NCBI RefSeq assembly: GCF_021088345.1
Contig: NZ_CP088156.1
Location: forward strand, 186,001 to 250,000
Direction of reading: 5' to 3'
DNA: 64,000 nucleotides
Source: Bradyrhizobium ontarionense
Lineage (GTDB): Bacteria; Pseudomonadota; Alphaproteobacteria; Rhizobiales; Xanthobacteraceae
The notes under the pieces were generated by a model. That model worked only from the letters and a program-made list of their open reading frames with translations, did no database searches and was not told where the DNA came from. Each line of letters begins with the position of its first letter. Positions within the stretch are counted from its first letter, which is position 1. The position numbers and the translations under genes are program-made. Of the stretch, positions 26,784 through 36,424 are shown in pieces.

Positions 26784-28727
26784 ATGCCCCCCGATTCACA
26801 CCCCCATTCCGGCGCCACTCAGCCGCCCGCGTCCCTGGAGCAGGGAACGATGGCTGGCACATTGAGGCGCCTGTGGCCTTTCATCTGGCCGAGCGATCGG
26901 GCCGATCTGAAGATGCGCGTGGCGTGGTCGGTGGTGCTGCTGCTCGTGGCCAAGGTCGCGACGCTGATCCTGCCCTTCACCTTCAAATGGGCCACCGATG
27001 CGCTGACGGGCGCCAACACCGCGCCGGTGGCGCCTGCGAGCTGGGCGTTCTGGCTTGTGGTCTCGCCCGTAATGATGACGGCGAGCTATGGCGTGGTGCG
27101 CGTGCTGATGGCCATCCTGACGCAATGGCGCGACGGTATTTTTGCGCGTGTGGCCATGCACGCGGTGCGCAAGCTCGCGACCATCACCTTCGTTCACATG
27201 CACGAATTGTCGCTGCGCTTCCATCTGGAGCGCAAGACGGGCGGATTGACGCGCGTGCTCGAGCGCGGCCGCAACGCGATCGAGACCATCGTGCGCATGG
27301 TGATCCTGCAGCTGATCCCGACCATCGTCGAGGTCTCGCTGCTGACCGCGGTGCTGCTGTGGCAGTTCGACTGGCGCTACGTGCTGGTGACGCTGACGAT
27401 GGTCGCAGCCTACCTGTACTACACCTACATCGCGACCGAGTGGCGTATCGAGATCCGCCGCCGCATGAACGACTCGGATACAGACGCCAACACCAAGGCG
27501 ATCGACTCGCTGCTGAACTATGAGACGGTGAAATATTTCAGCGCCGAAGCGCGCGAGGCCGAGCGCTACGACCGCTCGATGGAGCGCTACGAGCGGGCCA
27601 GCGTGAAGACCTACACGTCGCTTGCCGTCCTCAATGCCGGGCAGGCGGTGATCTTCACGATCGGGCTGACCGCGGCGATGCTGATGTGCGCCCAGGGCGT
27701 ACGCGAGGGACGCAACACGGTCGGCGACTTCGTCATGATCAACAGCATGATGATCCAGCTGTATCAGCCCTTGAACTTCATGGGCATGGTCTATCGCGAG
27801 ATCAAGCAGGCGATCATCGACATCGAGATGATGTTCGGCGTGCTTACGCGCGATCCGGAGGTGAAGGATGTGCCCGGGGCCACACCGCTCCTCGTGACCT
27901 CCGGCGCGGTGCGCTTCGAGGATGTCCGGTTCGCCTATGAGCCCGACCGGCTGATTCTCAAGGGCCTCAGCTTCGACGTGCCGGCCGGCAAGACGGTTGC
28001 GATCGTCGGTCCCTCCGGCGCCGGCAAGTCGACCATTTCACGGCTGATCTTCCGTCTCTACGACGTCTCCGGGGGCCGCATCCTGATCGACGGCCAGGAC
28101 ATCCGCTCGGTGACCCAGGCGTCGCTGCGGTCCCAGATCGGCATGGTGCCGCAGGACACCGTGCTGTTCAACGACACCATCCGCTACAACATCAGGTATG
28201 GGCGCTGGGATGCCGACGATGCCGCGGTCGAGGAGGCCGCGCGGCTCGCCCAGATCGACGGCTTCATCCGGATGGCGCCCAAGGGCTACGAGACCCAGGT
28301 CGGCGAACGCGGCCTCAAGCTCTCCGGAGGCGAGAAGCAGCGCGTCGCGATTGCCCGCACGATTCTCAAGGGTCCGCCGATCCTGGTGCTGGACGAGGCG
28401 ACCTCGGCGCTCGACAGCCATACCGAACACGAGATCCAGGAAGCGCTGGAGCGCGTGTCGCGCAACCGGACCTCGCTCGTCATCGCGCACCGGCTCTCCA
28501 CCATCGTCGCGGCCGACGACATCATCGTGCTCGACCAGGGCCGGATTGCGGAACGCGGCACCCATGGCGAGCTGCTGGCGCGGGGTGGTCTCTATGCCGG
28601 CATGTGGAACCGGCAGCGCGAGGCCGAGGCGGCCCGCGAACGGCTGGCGCAGATCGACGATACAGTCGGGGCGCCCAATAGCAATCCGCCCGGCACGGGT
28701 GAAACGGTGGCAAGTGCTGCGGAATAA
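26784..28727 (+). CDS. Atm1/HMT1-type ABC exporter
   Basis: A 647-residue half-transporter: six membrane helices (about 40-330) fused to an ATPase. Walker A is GPSGAGKST, the signature LSGGEKQRVAIART, and Walker B ILVLDEATSALD, followed by the switch HRLS. The TNTKAIDSLLNYETVKYFSAE-like segment (here DANTKAIDSLLNYETVKYF) is the hallmark of the Atm1/HMT1 group that exports glutathione-linked metal or sulfur species. ATG 26784 directly follows an in-frame TTG. It acts as a homodimer in the inner membrane. Confidence 0.93.
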   Translation: MPPDSHPHSGATQPPASLEQGTMAGTLRRLWPFIWPSDRADLKMRVAWSVVLLLVAKVATLILPFTFKWATDALTGANTAPVAPASWAFWLVVSPVMMTASYGVVRVLMAILTQWRDGIFARVAMHAVRKLATITFVHMHELSLRFHLERKTGGLTRVLERGRNAIETIVRMVILQLIPTIVEVSLLTAVLLWQFDWRYVLVTLTMVAAYLYYTYIATEWRIEIRRRMNDSDTDANTKAIDSLLNYETVKYFSAEAREAERYDRSMERYERASVKTYTSLAVLNAGQAVIFTIGLTAAMLMCAQGVREGRNTVGDFVMINSMMIQLYQPLNFMGMVYREIKQAIIDIEMMFGVLTRDPEVKDVPGATPLLVTSGAVRFEDVRFAYEPDRLILKGLSFDVPAGKTVAIVGPSGAGKSTISRLIFRLYDVSGGRILIDGQDIRSVTQASLRSQIGMVPQDTVLFNDTIRYNIRYGRWDADDAAVEEAARLAQIDGFIRMAPKGYETQVGERGLKLSGGEKQRVAIARTILKGPPILVLDEATSALDSHTEHEIQEALERVSRNRTSLVIAHRLSTIVAADDIIVLDQGRIAERGTHGELLARGGLYAGMWNRQREAEAARERLAQIDDTVGAPNSNPPGTGETVASAAE

Positions 28728-29021
28728 TGACGCATTTTGCCATCATTGAGCGGAGGAATTCATGTCGACCTTCGCGGTCCACCGACCTCGTGCGGCGAAT
28801 TCGAAGTTCTCGTCAATTCCCCGGCCCGTTCGTCGTCAGACGTTCGAATTCAAAGCTGCAAGCGAATCGAAGAACTGCCGGCGCGCCTCGTTTCCGAAGT
28901 TCGCAAACGAACGCGCCATGATATGATACGAACTTCGGAAACGAAGCACTATTCAATGCGGCGGTCCGCTCTGACGTCTCCGCTCTGACGTTAGAGGGAT
29001 CCCATCTCAACGAAGCAGGCC
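28728..29021. other. Intergenic region, no gene supported
   Basis: A 294-base gap between the ABC exporter and psd. Its composition is less G+C-rich than the flanks. It contains two related phrases (CGAAGTTCTCGTC and CGAAGTTCGCAAACG), and GAACTTCGGAAACGAAG nearby could pair with them. The function is unknown; it likely holds the psd promoter. Confidence 0.4.
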
Positions 29022-29720
29022 ATGTCGATCAGCAATTCCATCCGCGCCCAGATTCCGCCGATCCATCCCGAAGGCTATCCGTTCATCGGGGGCTTTGCGC
29101 TGGGCAGCCTCATCCTGTTCTGGATCTGGACGCCGCTCGGCTGGATCGGCACGCTGCTCACGGTGTGGTGCGCGCTGTTTTTCCGCGATCCGATTCGGGT
29201 GACACCGCAGCGTGAAGGGCTCGTGGTGTCGCCGGCCGACGGGCGCATCTCGATGATCACGCGGGCGCTGCCGCCGGCCGAGCTCGGCCTGGGGGATCGG
29301 CCGCTGCTGCGGGTCTCGATCTTCATGAGTGTGTTCAACGTCCACGTGAACCGCAGCCCGGTGGCCGGCCGGATCGAGAAAATCTCATACCGCCCGGGCG
29401 CCTTCCTCAATGCCGAGCTCGACAAGGCGAGCGAGGACAATGAGCGCAACTCGCTCGCGATCTCGACGCCGCATGGCCGGATCGGCGTGGTCCAGATCGC
29501 GGGCCTGGTGGCGCGCCGGATCGTCTCCTTCGTGCGGGAAGGCCAGACCATCGGGGCCGGCGAGCGCTTCGGGCTGATCCGCTTCGGGTCGCGGCTCGAC
29601 GTCTATCTGCCTGACGGCACCGAGGTCCTGGTCTCCGAGGGCCAGACCGCCATCGCCGGTGAAACGGTCCTGGCTGATTTCGACGTGACCACCCCGGGGT
29701 TGACATTCCGAAACGCATGA
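29022..29720 (+). CDS. psd: Phosphatidylserine decarboxylase
   Basis: A 232-residue enzyme of the short (archaeal-type, PSD-A) class. It makes phosphatidylethanolamine from phosphatidylserine at the inner membrane. Two hydrophobic segments lie near the N-terminus (about 20-52). Conserved parts are [21 protein letters not shown] and the self-cleavage site [11 protein letters not shown], where the Gly-Ser bond is cut to give the pyruvoyl group. It precedes pssA by 87 bp, forming the usual psd-pssA pair. Confidence 0.95.
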   Translation: MSISNSIRAQIPPIHPEGYPFIGGFALGSLILFWIWTPLGWIGTLLTVWCALFFRDPIRVTPQREGLVVSPADGRISMITRALPPAELGLGDRPLLRVSIFMSVFNVHVNRSPVAGRIEKISYRPGAFLNAELDKASEDNERNSLAISTPHGRIGVVQIAGLVARRIVSFVREGQTIGAGERFGLIRFGSRLDVYLPDGTEVLVSEGQTAIAGETVLADFDVTTPGLTFRNA

Positions 29721-29807
29721 ACCCCCGTGGGCTTTAAATGACCCATTAACGGGACCTTGGGTCGTCATTGGGCACAAAGTCCCGGCCAGCCAGCCTGCGG
29801 TGTCATC

Positions 29808-30695
29808 ATGAGCTTCGATCCGAATTCTTCTGACTTGCTACGTCGCCGCCGCTTTCGCCCGATCCCGGTGCGGCTGCTCGTCCCGAACATGATCACGCTG
29901 CTGGCGATCTGCGCCGGCCTGACCGCGATCCGGCTGTCGACGGAAGGCCGCATGGAGCTCGCGGTCGGCGCGATCGCCTTTGCCGCCTTTCTGGACGGCA
30001 TCGACGGGCGCATCGCACGCCTGATCAAGGGCCAGTCGAAATTCGGCGCTGAGCTCGATAGCTTGGCCGATTTCGTCAATTTCGGCGTCGCGCCCGGCCT
30101 GATCCTGTATTTCTGGCAGCTGCATGAGCTGCGCGACGGCGGCTGGATCGCTGCGATGATGTATGCGATCAGCGGCGGGCTGCGGCTGGCGCGTTTCAAC
30201 GCCAGCATCGACGATCCCAACAAGCCGCCCTTCGCCGCCAATTTCTTCACCGGCGTGCCGGCGCCGCTGGGCGCCATCACGGTGCTGCTGCCGGTCTATC
30301 TGGCGTTCCTGGGCGTGCCGACACCGCCGGCGCTGGTGACGGCCTTCTACACGCTGCTGATCGCGTTCCTGATGGTGTCGCGGCTTCCGGTCTTTTCCGG
30401 CAAGACGACGCGGATGCGTGTCTCGCCGGAATTCGTCCTGCCGGTGTTCGCGGCGGTGGTGTTCTTCGTGGCGCTGCTGGTGGTCTATCCCTGGCAGATC
30501 CTGTCGGCCGGCTCGATCCTCTACATCCTCAGCCTGCCGCTGGGCTGGCGGTCGTATCGCCAGCAGGCCGTACGGCATGCGGCGGCGCTCGGTACTGCGG
30601 CTGCCGCATCGCCAGCCTCGGCGTCGACGCCAGCTTTTGCGCCGCCGGGCGCGGCGGCGACCGAGCAGGACCGGCCGTCGGAACGGCTGCACTGA
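29808..30695 (+). CDS. pssA: CDP-diacylglycerol-serine O-phosphatidyltransferase
   Basis: A 295-residue integral membrane enzyme that makes phosphatidylserine from CDP-diacylglycerol and serine. The CDP-alcohol phosphotransferase motif DG-x2-AR-x8-G-x3-D-x3-D is fully present as DGRIARLIKGQ followed by SKFGAELDSLADF. It has about eight hydrophobic segments. The C-terminal 45 residues are a low-complexity Ala/Pro tail. ATG 29808 is preceded by no strong ribosome site, but it is the first Met before the conserved LVPNMITLLAICAG. It works directly upstream of Psd in the pathway. Confidence 0.94.
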   Translation: MSFDPNSSDLLRRRRFRPIPVRLLVPNMITLLAICAGLTAIRLSTEGRMELAVGAIAFAAFLDGIDGRIARLIKGQSKFGAELDSLADFVNFGVAPGLILYFWQLHELRDGGWIAAMMYAISGGLRLARFNASIDDPNKPPFAANFFTGVPAPLGAITVLLPVYLAFLGVPTPPALVTAFYTLLIAFLMVSRLPVFSGKTTRMRVSPEFVLPVFAAVVFFVALLVVYPWQILSAGSILYILSLPLGWRSYRQQAVRHAAALGTAAAASPASASTPAFAPPGAAATEQDRPSERLH

Positions 30696-30808
30696 ACGGC
30701 CCGCGCGTCAGGCCCGCGCCCGGCGCTTTTGCCGGCTGCACTGGCGTCGGTTATACCGGAGGCAAGGACGGTCAGAATGCCGTCCGCATCATCCGGAGAA
30801 AAACGCCT

Positions 30809-31528
30809 GTGACAAGTTCCGCTGCCGCGCCGCTCGCTCCATCCGTCCTCGAGGCGCTCGCGCGCTACGATACGCCGACCATCTGCAACGCGATGGAGAT
30901 CGTGGCGCCCGAGCGACGCCTGATCGGCTATACGACCAAGCCGCTGGTCTGTCCGTTTCCCGATCTGCCGCCCATGGTCGGCTACGCGCGCACGGTGACG
31001 ATCCGCTCGGTGGTGAAGTCCGGCCTGCCGGCCGACGAGCAGGGCAGGCGCCGCATCGCCTATTATGAGTATGTCGGCACCGGGCATGGTCCCCGCATCG
31101 CGGTCATCCAGGACATCGACGGGCCGGATATCGGTTATGGCGCTTTCTGGGGCGAGGTGCAGAGCAATGTGCACAAGGCGCTCGGTTGCCTCGGCGTGGT
31201 CACCGACGGCTCGATCCGTGACATCCCGCAATGGGCGCCCGGCTTCCAGGCGCTGGCCGGCTCGATCGGTCCGTCGCATGCGTGGGTTCATGCCGAGAGC
31301 TTCGGCGGCGAGGTTCGCGTCGCCGGAATGACGGTGCGTTCGGACGATCTCATCCACGCCGATCGCCACGGCGCGATCGTGATTCCGGCTGACATTGCTC
31401 CCAAGTTGCCGGAGGCTGCCGAGCTCTGTGCCCGGCGCGAAACGCCGATCCTGGAGATCGCGCGAGCGGCGGATTTCTCGCTCGAGAAGCTGAAGGATGC
31501 GCTGAAGCGGTCGGCTGAGATCCACTGA
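30809..31528 (+). CDS. RraA family protein (aldolase/decarboxylase-like)
   Basis: A 239-residue protein of the RraA/HMG-aldolase family. It has the conserved core VVTDGSIRDI, where Arg-Asp correspond to the substrate and metal site, and DLIHADRHGAIVIP. Enzymatic members act as 4-hydroxy-4-methyl-2-oxoglutarate aldolases or oxaloacetate decarboxylases; others bind RNase E. The GTG start at 30809 has a CGGAGA ribosome site. The specific activity cannot be chosen from sequence alone. Confidence 0.85.
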   Translation: MTSSAAAPLAPSVLEALARYDTPTICNAMEIVAPERRLIGYTTKPLVCPFPDLPPMVGYARTVTIRSVVKSGLPADEQGRRRIAYYEYVGTGHGPRIAVIQDIDGPDIGYGAFWGEVQSNVHKALGCLGVVTDGSIRDIPQWAPGFQALAGSIGPSHAWVHAESFGGEVRVAGMTVRSDDLIHADRHGAIVIPADIAPKLPEAAELCARRETPILEIARAADFSLEKLKDALKRSAEIH

Positions 31529-31897
31529 GCGTCCGGGAGGCATGCGCCGTCGGGTGACCGCCGCCGCTGCGCTGCGCCCTGGACGTGAGTGACGGCGTTG
31601 GGTCCTGCAACTGAAACGCGGGCCGGTCTTGGTGAGACCGCCCGCGGCCAAGGCGATCGGCTGTCGCATCCGCAACGTCGGCTACGGCGCGGCTGCGTGA
31701 CCACCTGATCCGGATGATTACGGGGAGAGAGGCTCGGCCTGCCCAGAACCCATCGGGCATGGTGGCCGATTACCCGCTGATCATCAGAGATGTGCCGAGG
31801 ATTAACGGGCACTCTCGCGTTGGGAAGATTTTATCCATCAAGCTTTACCGGATCGCTAGCCTGCATCGCTATGCCATGTCGTCGAGGACGAAGAGAC
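31529..31897. other. Intergenic region, no gene supported
   Basis: A 369-base gap between the RraA-family gene and the hybrid kinase. It contains no recognisable small gene or repeat. The last 100 bases are less G+C-rich and are the likely promoter region of the kinase operon. Confidence 0.45.
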
Positions 31898-34093
31898 ATG
31901 CGCAGGCTGATATCCAAATCGATGCCGTTGTTCGGCTGGCTCGACCGGGCCGTCGACCGGGCGGTGCGTCTGATCGGGCATTTCGGCAGCGCCATGATCG
32001 GCCTGTCGGCGATCGCACTGGTCTGGGCCGGCATCTTCTACACCATCACCGAGGAGCATTCGCGCACCGAGCAGTCGGCGCTGAAGAATGGCGCCAATCT
32101 CGCGCGCGCCTTCGAGGAGCAGATCATCCGCTCGATCCGCGCGGCCGACCAGACGCTGCTCTATGTCCGCGATTCCTACGCGAAGGATCCGCAGAACTTC
32201 GACATGTCGCTGTGGTGGAAGAACAGCCAGTTCCTGTCCGACTTCTCCTTCCAGGTGGTCGTGATCGGCAAGGACGGTGTCATGCTGTCCAGCAACATCG
32301 ATCCGAAGATGCGCGGCCTCGACCTGCACGACCGCGAGCACTTCCGCGTGCATGCCGACGGTAAGGATGATTTTCTGTTCATCAGCAAGCCGATCTTCGG
32401 CCGGGTCTCCAACAAATGGTCGATCCAGCTGACACGCCGGATCATCCTGTCGGACGGCTCGTTCGGCGGAGTCGTCGTGGTCTCGCTCGACCCCGAATAC
32501 CTCTCGAGCTTCTACAACTCGGTCGACATCGGCAAGAAGGGGAATGTCACCCTGGTCGGGCTCGACGGCATCGTGCGTGCCCGCGCCTCCGCCGGACCCA
32601 GCGCAATCGGCGCCTCGCTGGTCGGTAGCAAGATGCTCGCCGGAGTTCTGGAGCAGGGCACCGGCGCCTATACCGGTCGCAGCCAGATCGATGGCGTCAC
32701 CCGCATTTATTCATTCCGGCGGATCACGCACTACCCGCTGGCGGTCGTCGTGGGCCAGGCGTCGGACGAGATCTTCGACGCCTTCAAGATCGACCGCGAT
32801 CGCGATCTGCTGGTCGGCGCGCTGCTGACGGTGATCATCGGCATCGTCACGATCCTGATCGCGCGCTACCAGGCCGGGCTCGCTGCGTCGCGCGACGCAG
32901 CCGAGGCCGGAACGCGCGCGCGTTCCGAGTTCCTGGCCATGATGAGCCACGAAATCCGCACCCCGATGAACGGCGTCATCGGGCTCGCCGACCTGCTGCT
33001 GTCGGCCGACCTGGCGCCGGAACAGCGCAAGATCGCAACCACCCTGCGCGAGTCGGCGGACTATCTGCTGCAGTTGCTCAATGACGTCCTGGATTTTTCC
33101 AAGCTCGATGCCGACCGCCTGGAGATCGAGCACATCGAGTTCGACCTGCACCGGTCGGTCACGGCGACGGCTGAGCTCCTGGTGTCTCGCGCCAAGGAGA
33201 AGGGCCTGCAACTGACGACCTCGATCGCGCCGGAGGTGCCCAATTTCGTGGTCGGCGATCCCGCACGGCTGCGGCAGGTGCTGTTCAACCTGGTCGGCAA
33301 TGCCATCAAGTTCACGGAGGCGGGCAGTGTGCATGTCGGCGTGCGTGCCGAGGATCTTTCCGAATCGAATCTGACCCTGGTGTTTTCGGTCGCCGATACC
33401 GGCGTCGGCATTCCGGCGGAAGCCGCCGGCCGGTTGTTCAAGCAGTTCTCGCAGGTCGACAACTCGATCTCGCGCCGCTTCGGCGGCACCGGACTTGGCC
33501 TTGCGATCTGCAAGCGCCTCGTCACCTGCATGGGTGGCGACATCAAGGTGCAGAGCAAGGTGGGCGAAGGCAGCACCTTCACGTTCTCCATCCAGGTCCA
33601 GCCGCAACCGCAGCAGGATGTCGACCACGTCAGCGCGCTCGAGGCCGTCATCGCGCCCGTCGGGGAGGCCGCGCACGAGGAGCGGCCGGCCGCGACCGAC
33701 CCGCTCAAGATCCTGGTGGCGGAAGACAATCTGACCAATCAGTTCGTGATCAAGAAGCTGCTCGACAAGCTGGGCCATCGCCATGACATCGTCGAGAACG
33801 GCACCCAGGCCATCGCGGCGGTGCAGAAGCACACCTACGACCTCGTGCTCATGGACATGATGATGCCGGAAATGGACGGATTGACGGCGACGCGGATGAT
33901 CCGCTCGCTGCCGCCGCCCGCCCAGGACATCTACATCATCGCCCTGACGGCCAACGCCACCAGCCAGGACCATCTGGCGTGCACGGATGCCGGCATGAAC
34001 GACTTCGTGACCAAGCCGGTCACTCGCGATCGACTGAACGCCGCTCTGCTTCGCGCGGTCGCCGCCACACACAAGGAGAGGCTTGTCGCATGA
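31898..34093 (+). CDS. Hybrid sensor histidine kinase with extracytoplasmic sensor
   Basis: A 731-residue membrane kinase. The first helix (about 28-48) and the second (about 305-325) flank a Cache-like periplasmic domain with the [11 protein letters not shown] motif. The transmitter follows: the H-box [15 protein letters not shown], then N-box [16 protein letters not shown], and [15 protein letters not shown]-terminal receiver has acidic residues in LVAEDN, the phospho-Asp in [13 protein letters not shown], and the KPV lysine. ATG 31898 was chosen as the Met just before the first helix. Its stop overlaps the Hpt start, so the phosphorelay pair is co-translated. Confidence 0.92.
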   Translation: MRRLISKSMPLFGWLDRAVDRAVRLIGHFGSAMIGLSAIALVWAGIFYTITEEHSRTEQSALKNGANLARAFEEQIIRSIRAADQTLLYVRDSYAKDPQNFDMSLWWKNSQFLSDFSFQVVVIGKDGVMLSSNIDPKMRGLDLHDREHFRVHADGKDDFLFISKPIFGRVSNKWSIQLTRRIILSDGSFGGVVVVSLDPEYLSSFYNSVDIGKKGNVTLVGLDGIVRARASAGPSAIGASLVGSKMLAGVLEQGTGAYTGRSQIDGVTRIYSFRRITHYPLAVVVGQASDEIFDAFKIDRDRDLLVGALLTVIIGIVTILIARYQAGLAASRDAAEAGTRARSEFLAMMSHEIRTPMNGVIGLADLLLSADLAPEQRKIATTLRESADYLLQLLNDVLDFSKLDADRLEIEHIEFDLHRSVTATAELLVSRAKEKGLQLTTSIAPEVPNFVVGDPARLRQVLFNLVGNAIKFTEAGSVHVGVRAEDLSESNLTLVFSVADTGVGIPAEAAGRLFKQFSQVDNSISRRFGGTGLGLAICKRLVTCMGGDIKVQSKVGEGSTFTFSIQVQPQPQQDVDHVSALEAVIAPVGEAAHEERPAATDPLKILVAEDNLTNQFVIKKLLDKLGHRHDIVENGTQAIAAVQKHTYDLVLMDMMMPEMDGLTATRMIRSLPPPAQDIYIIALTANATSQDHLACTDAGMNDFVTKPVTRDRLNAALLRAVAATHKERLVA

Positions 34094-34446
34094 CCGACTT
34101 GGTGCAATTCGATGAATCCGTCTATCAGATCCTCGTCTCCGAACTCGGCGAGGAGGATGCGCTGGAAGTGCTGCGGACGTTCCTGGATGATACGTCCGGC
34201 AAGTTTGCCCGGATGGCGACCAGGTTCGAGGACCCGCTGGAACTGAGGCGCGAGGCGCATTCCATCAAGAGCTCGTCGGCGACGTTCGGCTTCTCGGCCC
34301 TGTCGCGGCTGTCCCGCGAACTCGAGGTCGGCTCGGCGACGATGGCTCCGGCGCAGATGCTGGAGCTGGTCAACAAGATGCAGCAATCGTTCGAGCAGGC
34401 GGTTCTGTTCGCAGAGACGAAGCTGCTGAAGCCTGCCGCCGCATGA
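34090..34446 (+). CDS. Hpt (histidine phosphotransfer) domain protein
   Basis: A 118-residue single-domain Hpt protein. The phosphoacceptor His is in [17 protein letters not shown], the canonical HxxKSSxxxxG motif. The ATG overlaps the stop of the hybrid kinase (ATGA). It presumably takes phosphate from that kinase's receiver and passes it to an output regulator encoded elsewhere. The motAB pair follows after 178 bp. Confidence 0.92.
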   Translation: MTDLVQFDESVYQILVSELGEEDALEVLRTFLDDTSGKFARMATRFEDPLELRREAHSIKSSSATFGFSALSRLSRELEVGSATMAPAQMLELVNKMQQSFEQAVLFAETKLLKPAAA

Positions 34447-34624
34447 GGCCGCGTGGAACGCGTGTTCTAAGCACCGATTCCGCGATCTTGTTTACCTCTC
34501 ATTATGCCTACCAAATTCGGTAACTCGTCCTTAATCGCAGCCATTTAGGGTCGTGGCACGTGGTTCAGAAGTGTCGCGTCAGTCCGGCAGGATCGATGGT
34601 TCGCGTAGGCGGTGGAGTTGACTC

Positions 34625-35398
34625 ATGGATATTATGACGACCGTGGGGCTCGTGGCTGGCGTGATCGTCATTGCGACGATGATGCTGTTGGGCGGCGATC
34701 TCGAGATGTTCGTCAGCGAGCACGCCGCCATCATCATTTTCGGCGGTTCAATCTCGGCAACCATGATCCGTTTCCCCCTGGGCGTGATGCTGCACGGCAT
34801 TCCGCTCGGAATGAAGTTCGTCTTCACGATGAGCCGCCTGTCGGCCCGCGACCTGGTCGACGAACTGGCCCGCATCGCCGAGATCGCCCGCAAGCAGGGA
34901 CCGGTGGGGCTGGAAAAGGTCGAGACCGACGAGCCGTTCCTGGCCAAGGGCATCCGGTACGTCGCCGACGGCTACGACCTCGAATTCATCCGCGACAATC
35001 TCGAGCGCGACCGCGACAACTTTCTCATGCACCTCGATGAGGGCAGCAAGATCTACCGCGCCATCGGCGACTGCGCCCCGGCGTTCGGCATGGTCGGCAC
35101 TCTGATCGGCATGGTGCAGATGTTCGCCAACATGACCGACCCTTCGAAGCTCGGCCCCTTCATGGCAACCGCGCTGCTCGCAACCCTGTACGGCGCGTTG
35201 GTGTCGAACCTGATCTGTCTGCCGATCGCCGACAAGCTGCATGGCAAGCTGCTGGATGAGGAAACCAACCGTACCCTGATCATCGACGGCATCCTGATGA
35301 TCCGCGACTCCAAGAGCCCGGCGCTGGTCCGCGAAATGCTGCTGGCCTACCTGCCGGAGAAGCATCGCCACGCCGAAGGTGAGCCTGTGCCGGCCTGA
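34625..35398 (+). CDS. motA: MotA/PomA-type flagellar stator protein
   Basis: A 257-residue MotA/TolQ/ExbB-family membrane protein with four predicted helices (about 5-22, 33-52, 148-168, 180-202). The conserved GDCAPAFGMVGTLIGMVQMF segment and the GALVSNLICLPIADKL segment match the PomA-like group of stator A subunits. The large cytoplasmic loop (about 55-145) is charged, as needed for torque generation. Encoded with motB 36 bp downstream. No flagellar genes surround it. Confidence 0.88.
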   Translation: MDIMTTVGLVAGVIVIATMMLLGGDLEMFVSEHAAIIIFGGSISATMIRFPLGVMLHGIPLGMKFVFTMSRLSARDLVDELARIAEIARKQGPVGLEKVETDEPFLAKGIRYVADGYDLEFIRDNLERDRDNFLMHLDEGSKIYRAIGDCAPAFGMVGTLIGMVQMFANMTDPSKLGPFMATALLATLYGALVSNLICLPIADKLHGKLLDEETNRTLIIDGILMIRDSKSPALVREMLLAYLPEKHRHAEGEPVPA

Positions 35399-35434
35399 TC
35401 GGCGGCAGCAGGGCGAACTGGGGTGGGGTGAGCG

Positions 35435-36265
35435 ATGGCCAAGAAGAAACGAGGCGATGCGCATGGCGGCGGTCACGGCTGGTTCGTGACGTTCGCCGAC
35501 CTGATGGGTCTTCTGGTCAGCTTCTTCGTGATGCTGGTCGCGTTCTCGACCATGGACAACAACAAGCTGAAGGTCGTCGCCGGCTCGATGCGTGACGCCT
35601 TCGGCGTGCAGTCGGAATCACGCTATTCCGGCATCGTCGAATCCGACGGCCTGCCGACCCGGCCGCGACTCAAGAATGCCGCTCACGTCTCGCCCGAGGA
35701 GACCTCAAACGAGCCGAGCCCCGAGCAGGAGGAGCGGCAACATACCAACGGCGCCAAGCTGAAGACCGACCGCCAGTTCGCGCTCGCCTCGGCCTCGCTC
35801 CGCCAGGCTCTGCAGGACATGCCGGAGATGACCGAGATCTCCAAGCACATCATGTTCGAGGAGACCAAGCAGGGGCTCAACCTCGAGATCGTCGACCAGG
35901 ACGGTCGCTCGATGTTCGCCGACGGCTCAAAGGTACCTTATGACCGCACCCGGCGCCTGATCGAGAAGCTGGCCGCGCCGCTCAAGGCGACGCCGCTGCG
36001 GATCCAGATCACCGGACATACGGCAGCCGGCTTTGTCCCGGCGCGCAGCGACTATGGGGCCTTCGACCTGTCGGCCGACCGTGCCAACGCCGTCCGCCAG
36101 ATCCTGGAGCGGGAAGGGCTTCCCGGAAGTCACGTTTACGCCGTGGCCGGCAAGGCCGACACGCAACCGCTGTTTCCGGACGATCCCTCGCTGTCGGCCA
36201 ATCGACGCGTCACCATCACCTTGATGCGGGAAGACCCGCCGTTGCCGCCGGACCTGAAGCCCTAG
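35435..36265 (+). CDS. motB: MotB/PomB-type stator protein
   Basis: A 276-residue protein with one membrane helix (about 20-40). The essential ion-path Asp lies in VTFADLMGLLVSFFVMLVAF. The C-terminal peptidoglycan-binding OmpA-like domain has ITGHTAAGF, DLSADRANAVRQIL and SANRRVTI. The linker (about 65-115) is acidic and Glu/Pro-rich. With MotA it would form an ion-driven stator in the inner membrane anchored to the cell wall. Confidence 0.9.
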   Translation: MAKKKRGDAHGGGHGWFVTFADLMGLLVSFFVMLVAFSTMDNNKLKVVAGSMRDAFGVQSESRYSGIVESDGLPTRPRLKNAAHVSPEETSNEPSPEQEERQHTNGAKLKTDRQFALASASLRQALQDMPEMTEISKHIMFEETKQGLNLEIVDQDGRSMFADGSKVPYDRTRRLIEKLAAPLKATPLRIQITGHTAAGFVPARSDYGAFDLSADRANAVRQILEREGLPGSHVYAVAGKADTQPLFPDDPSLSANRRVTITLMREDPPLPPDLKP

Positions 36266-36424
36266 CTGGCCGGCAACTGGCCGCGGTGGCAGTGGAGATC
36301 CACGAGGGGCATGCTTCTTTGGTCGCAACCGGGGAACCAAGGTCTGCTACGGTAGAGTCTTGACCTGCGGCCGGTATGCGTCCAAACGCGCCGGGCCAAG
36401 CAGGGAAGATGCGTTCCGCGCGAC

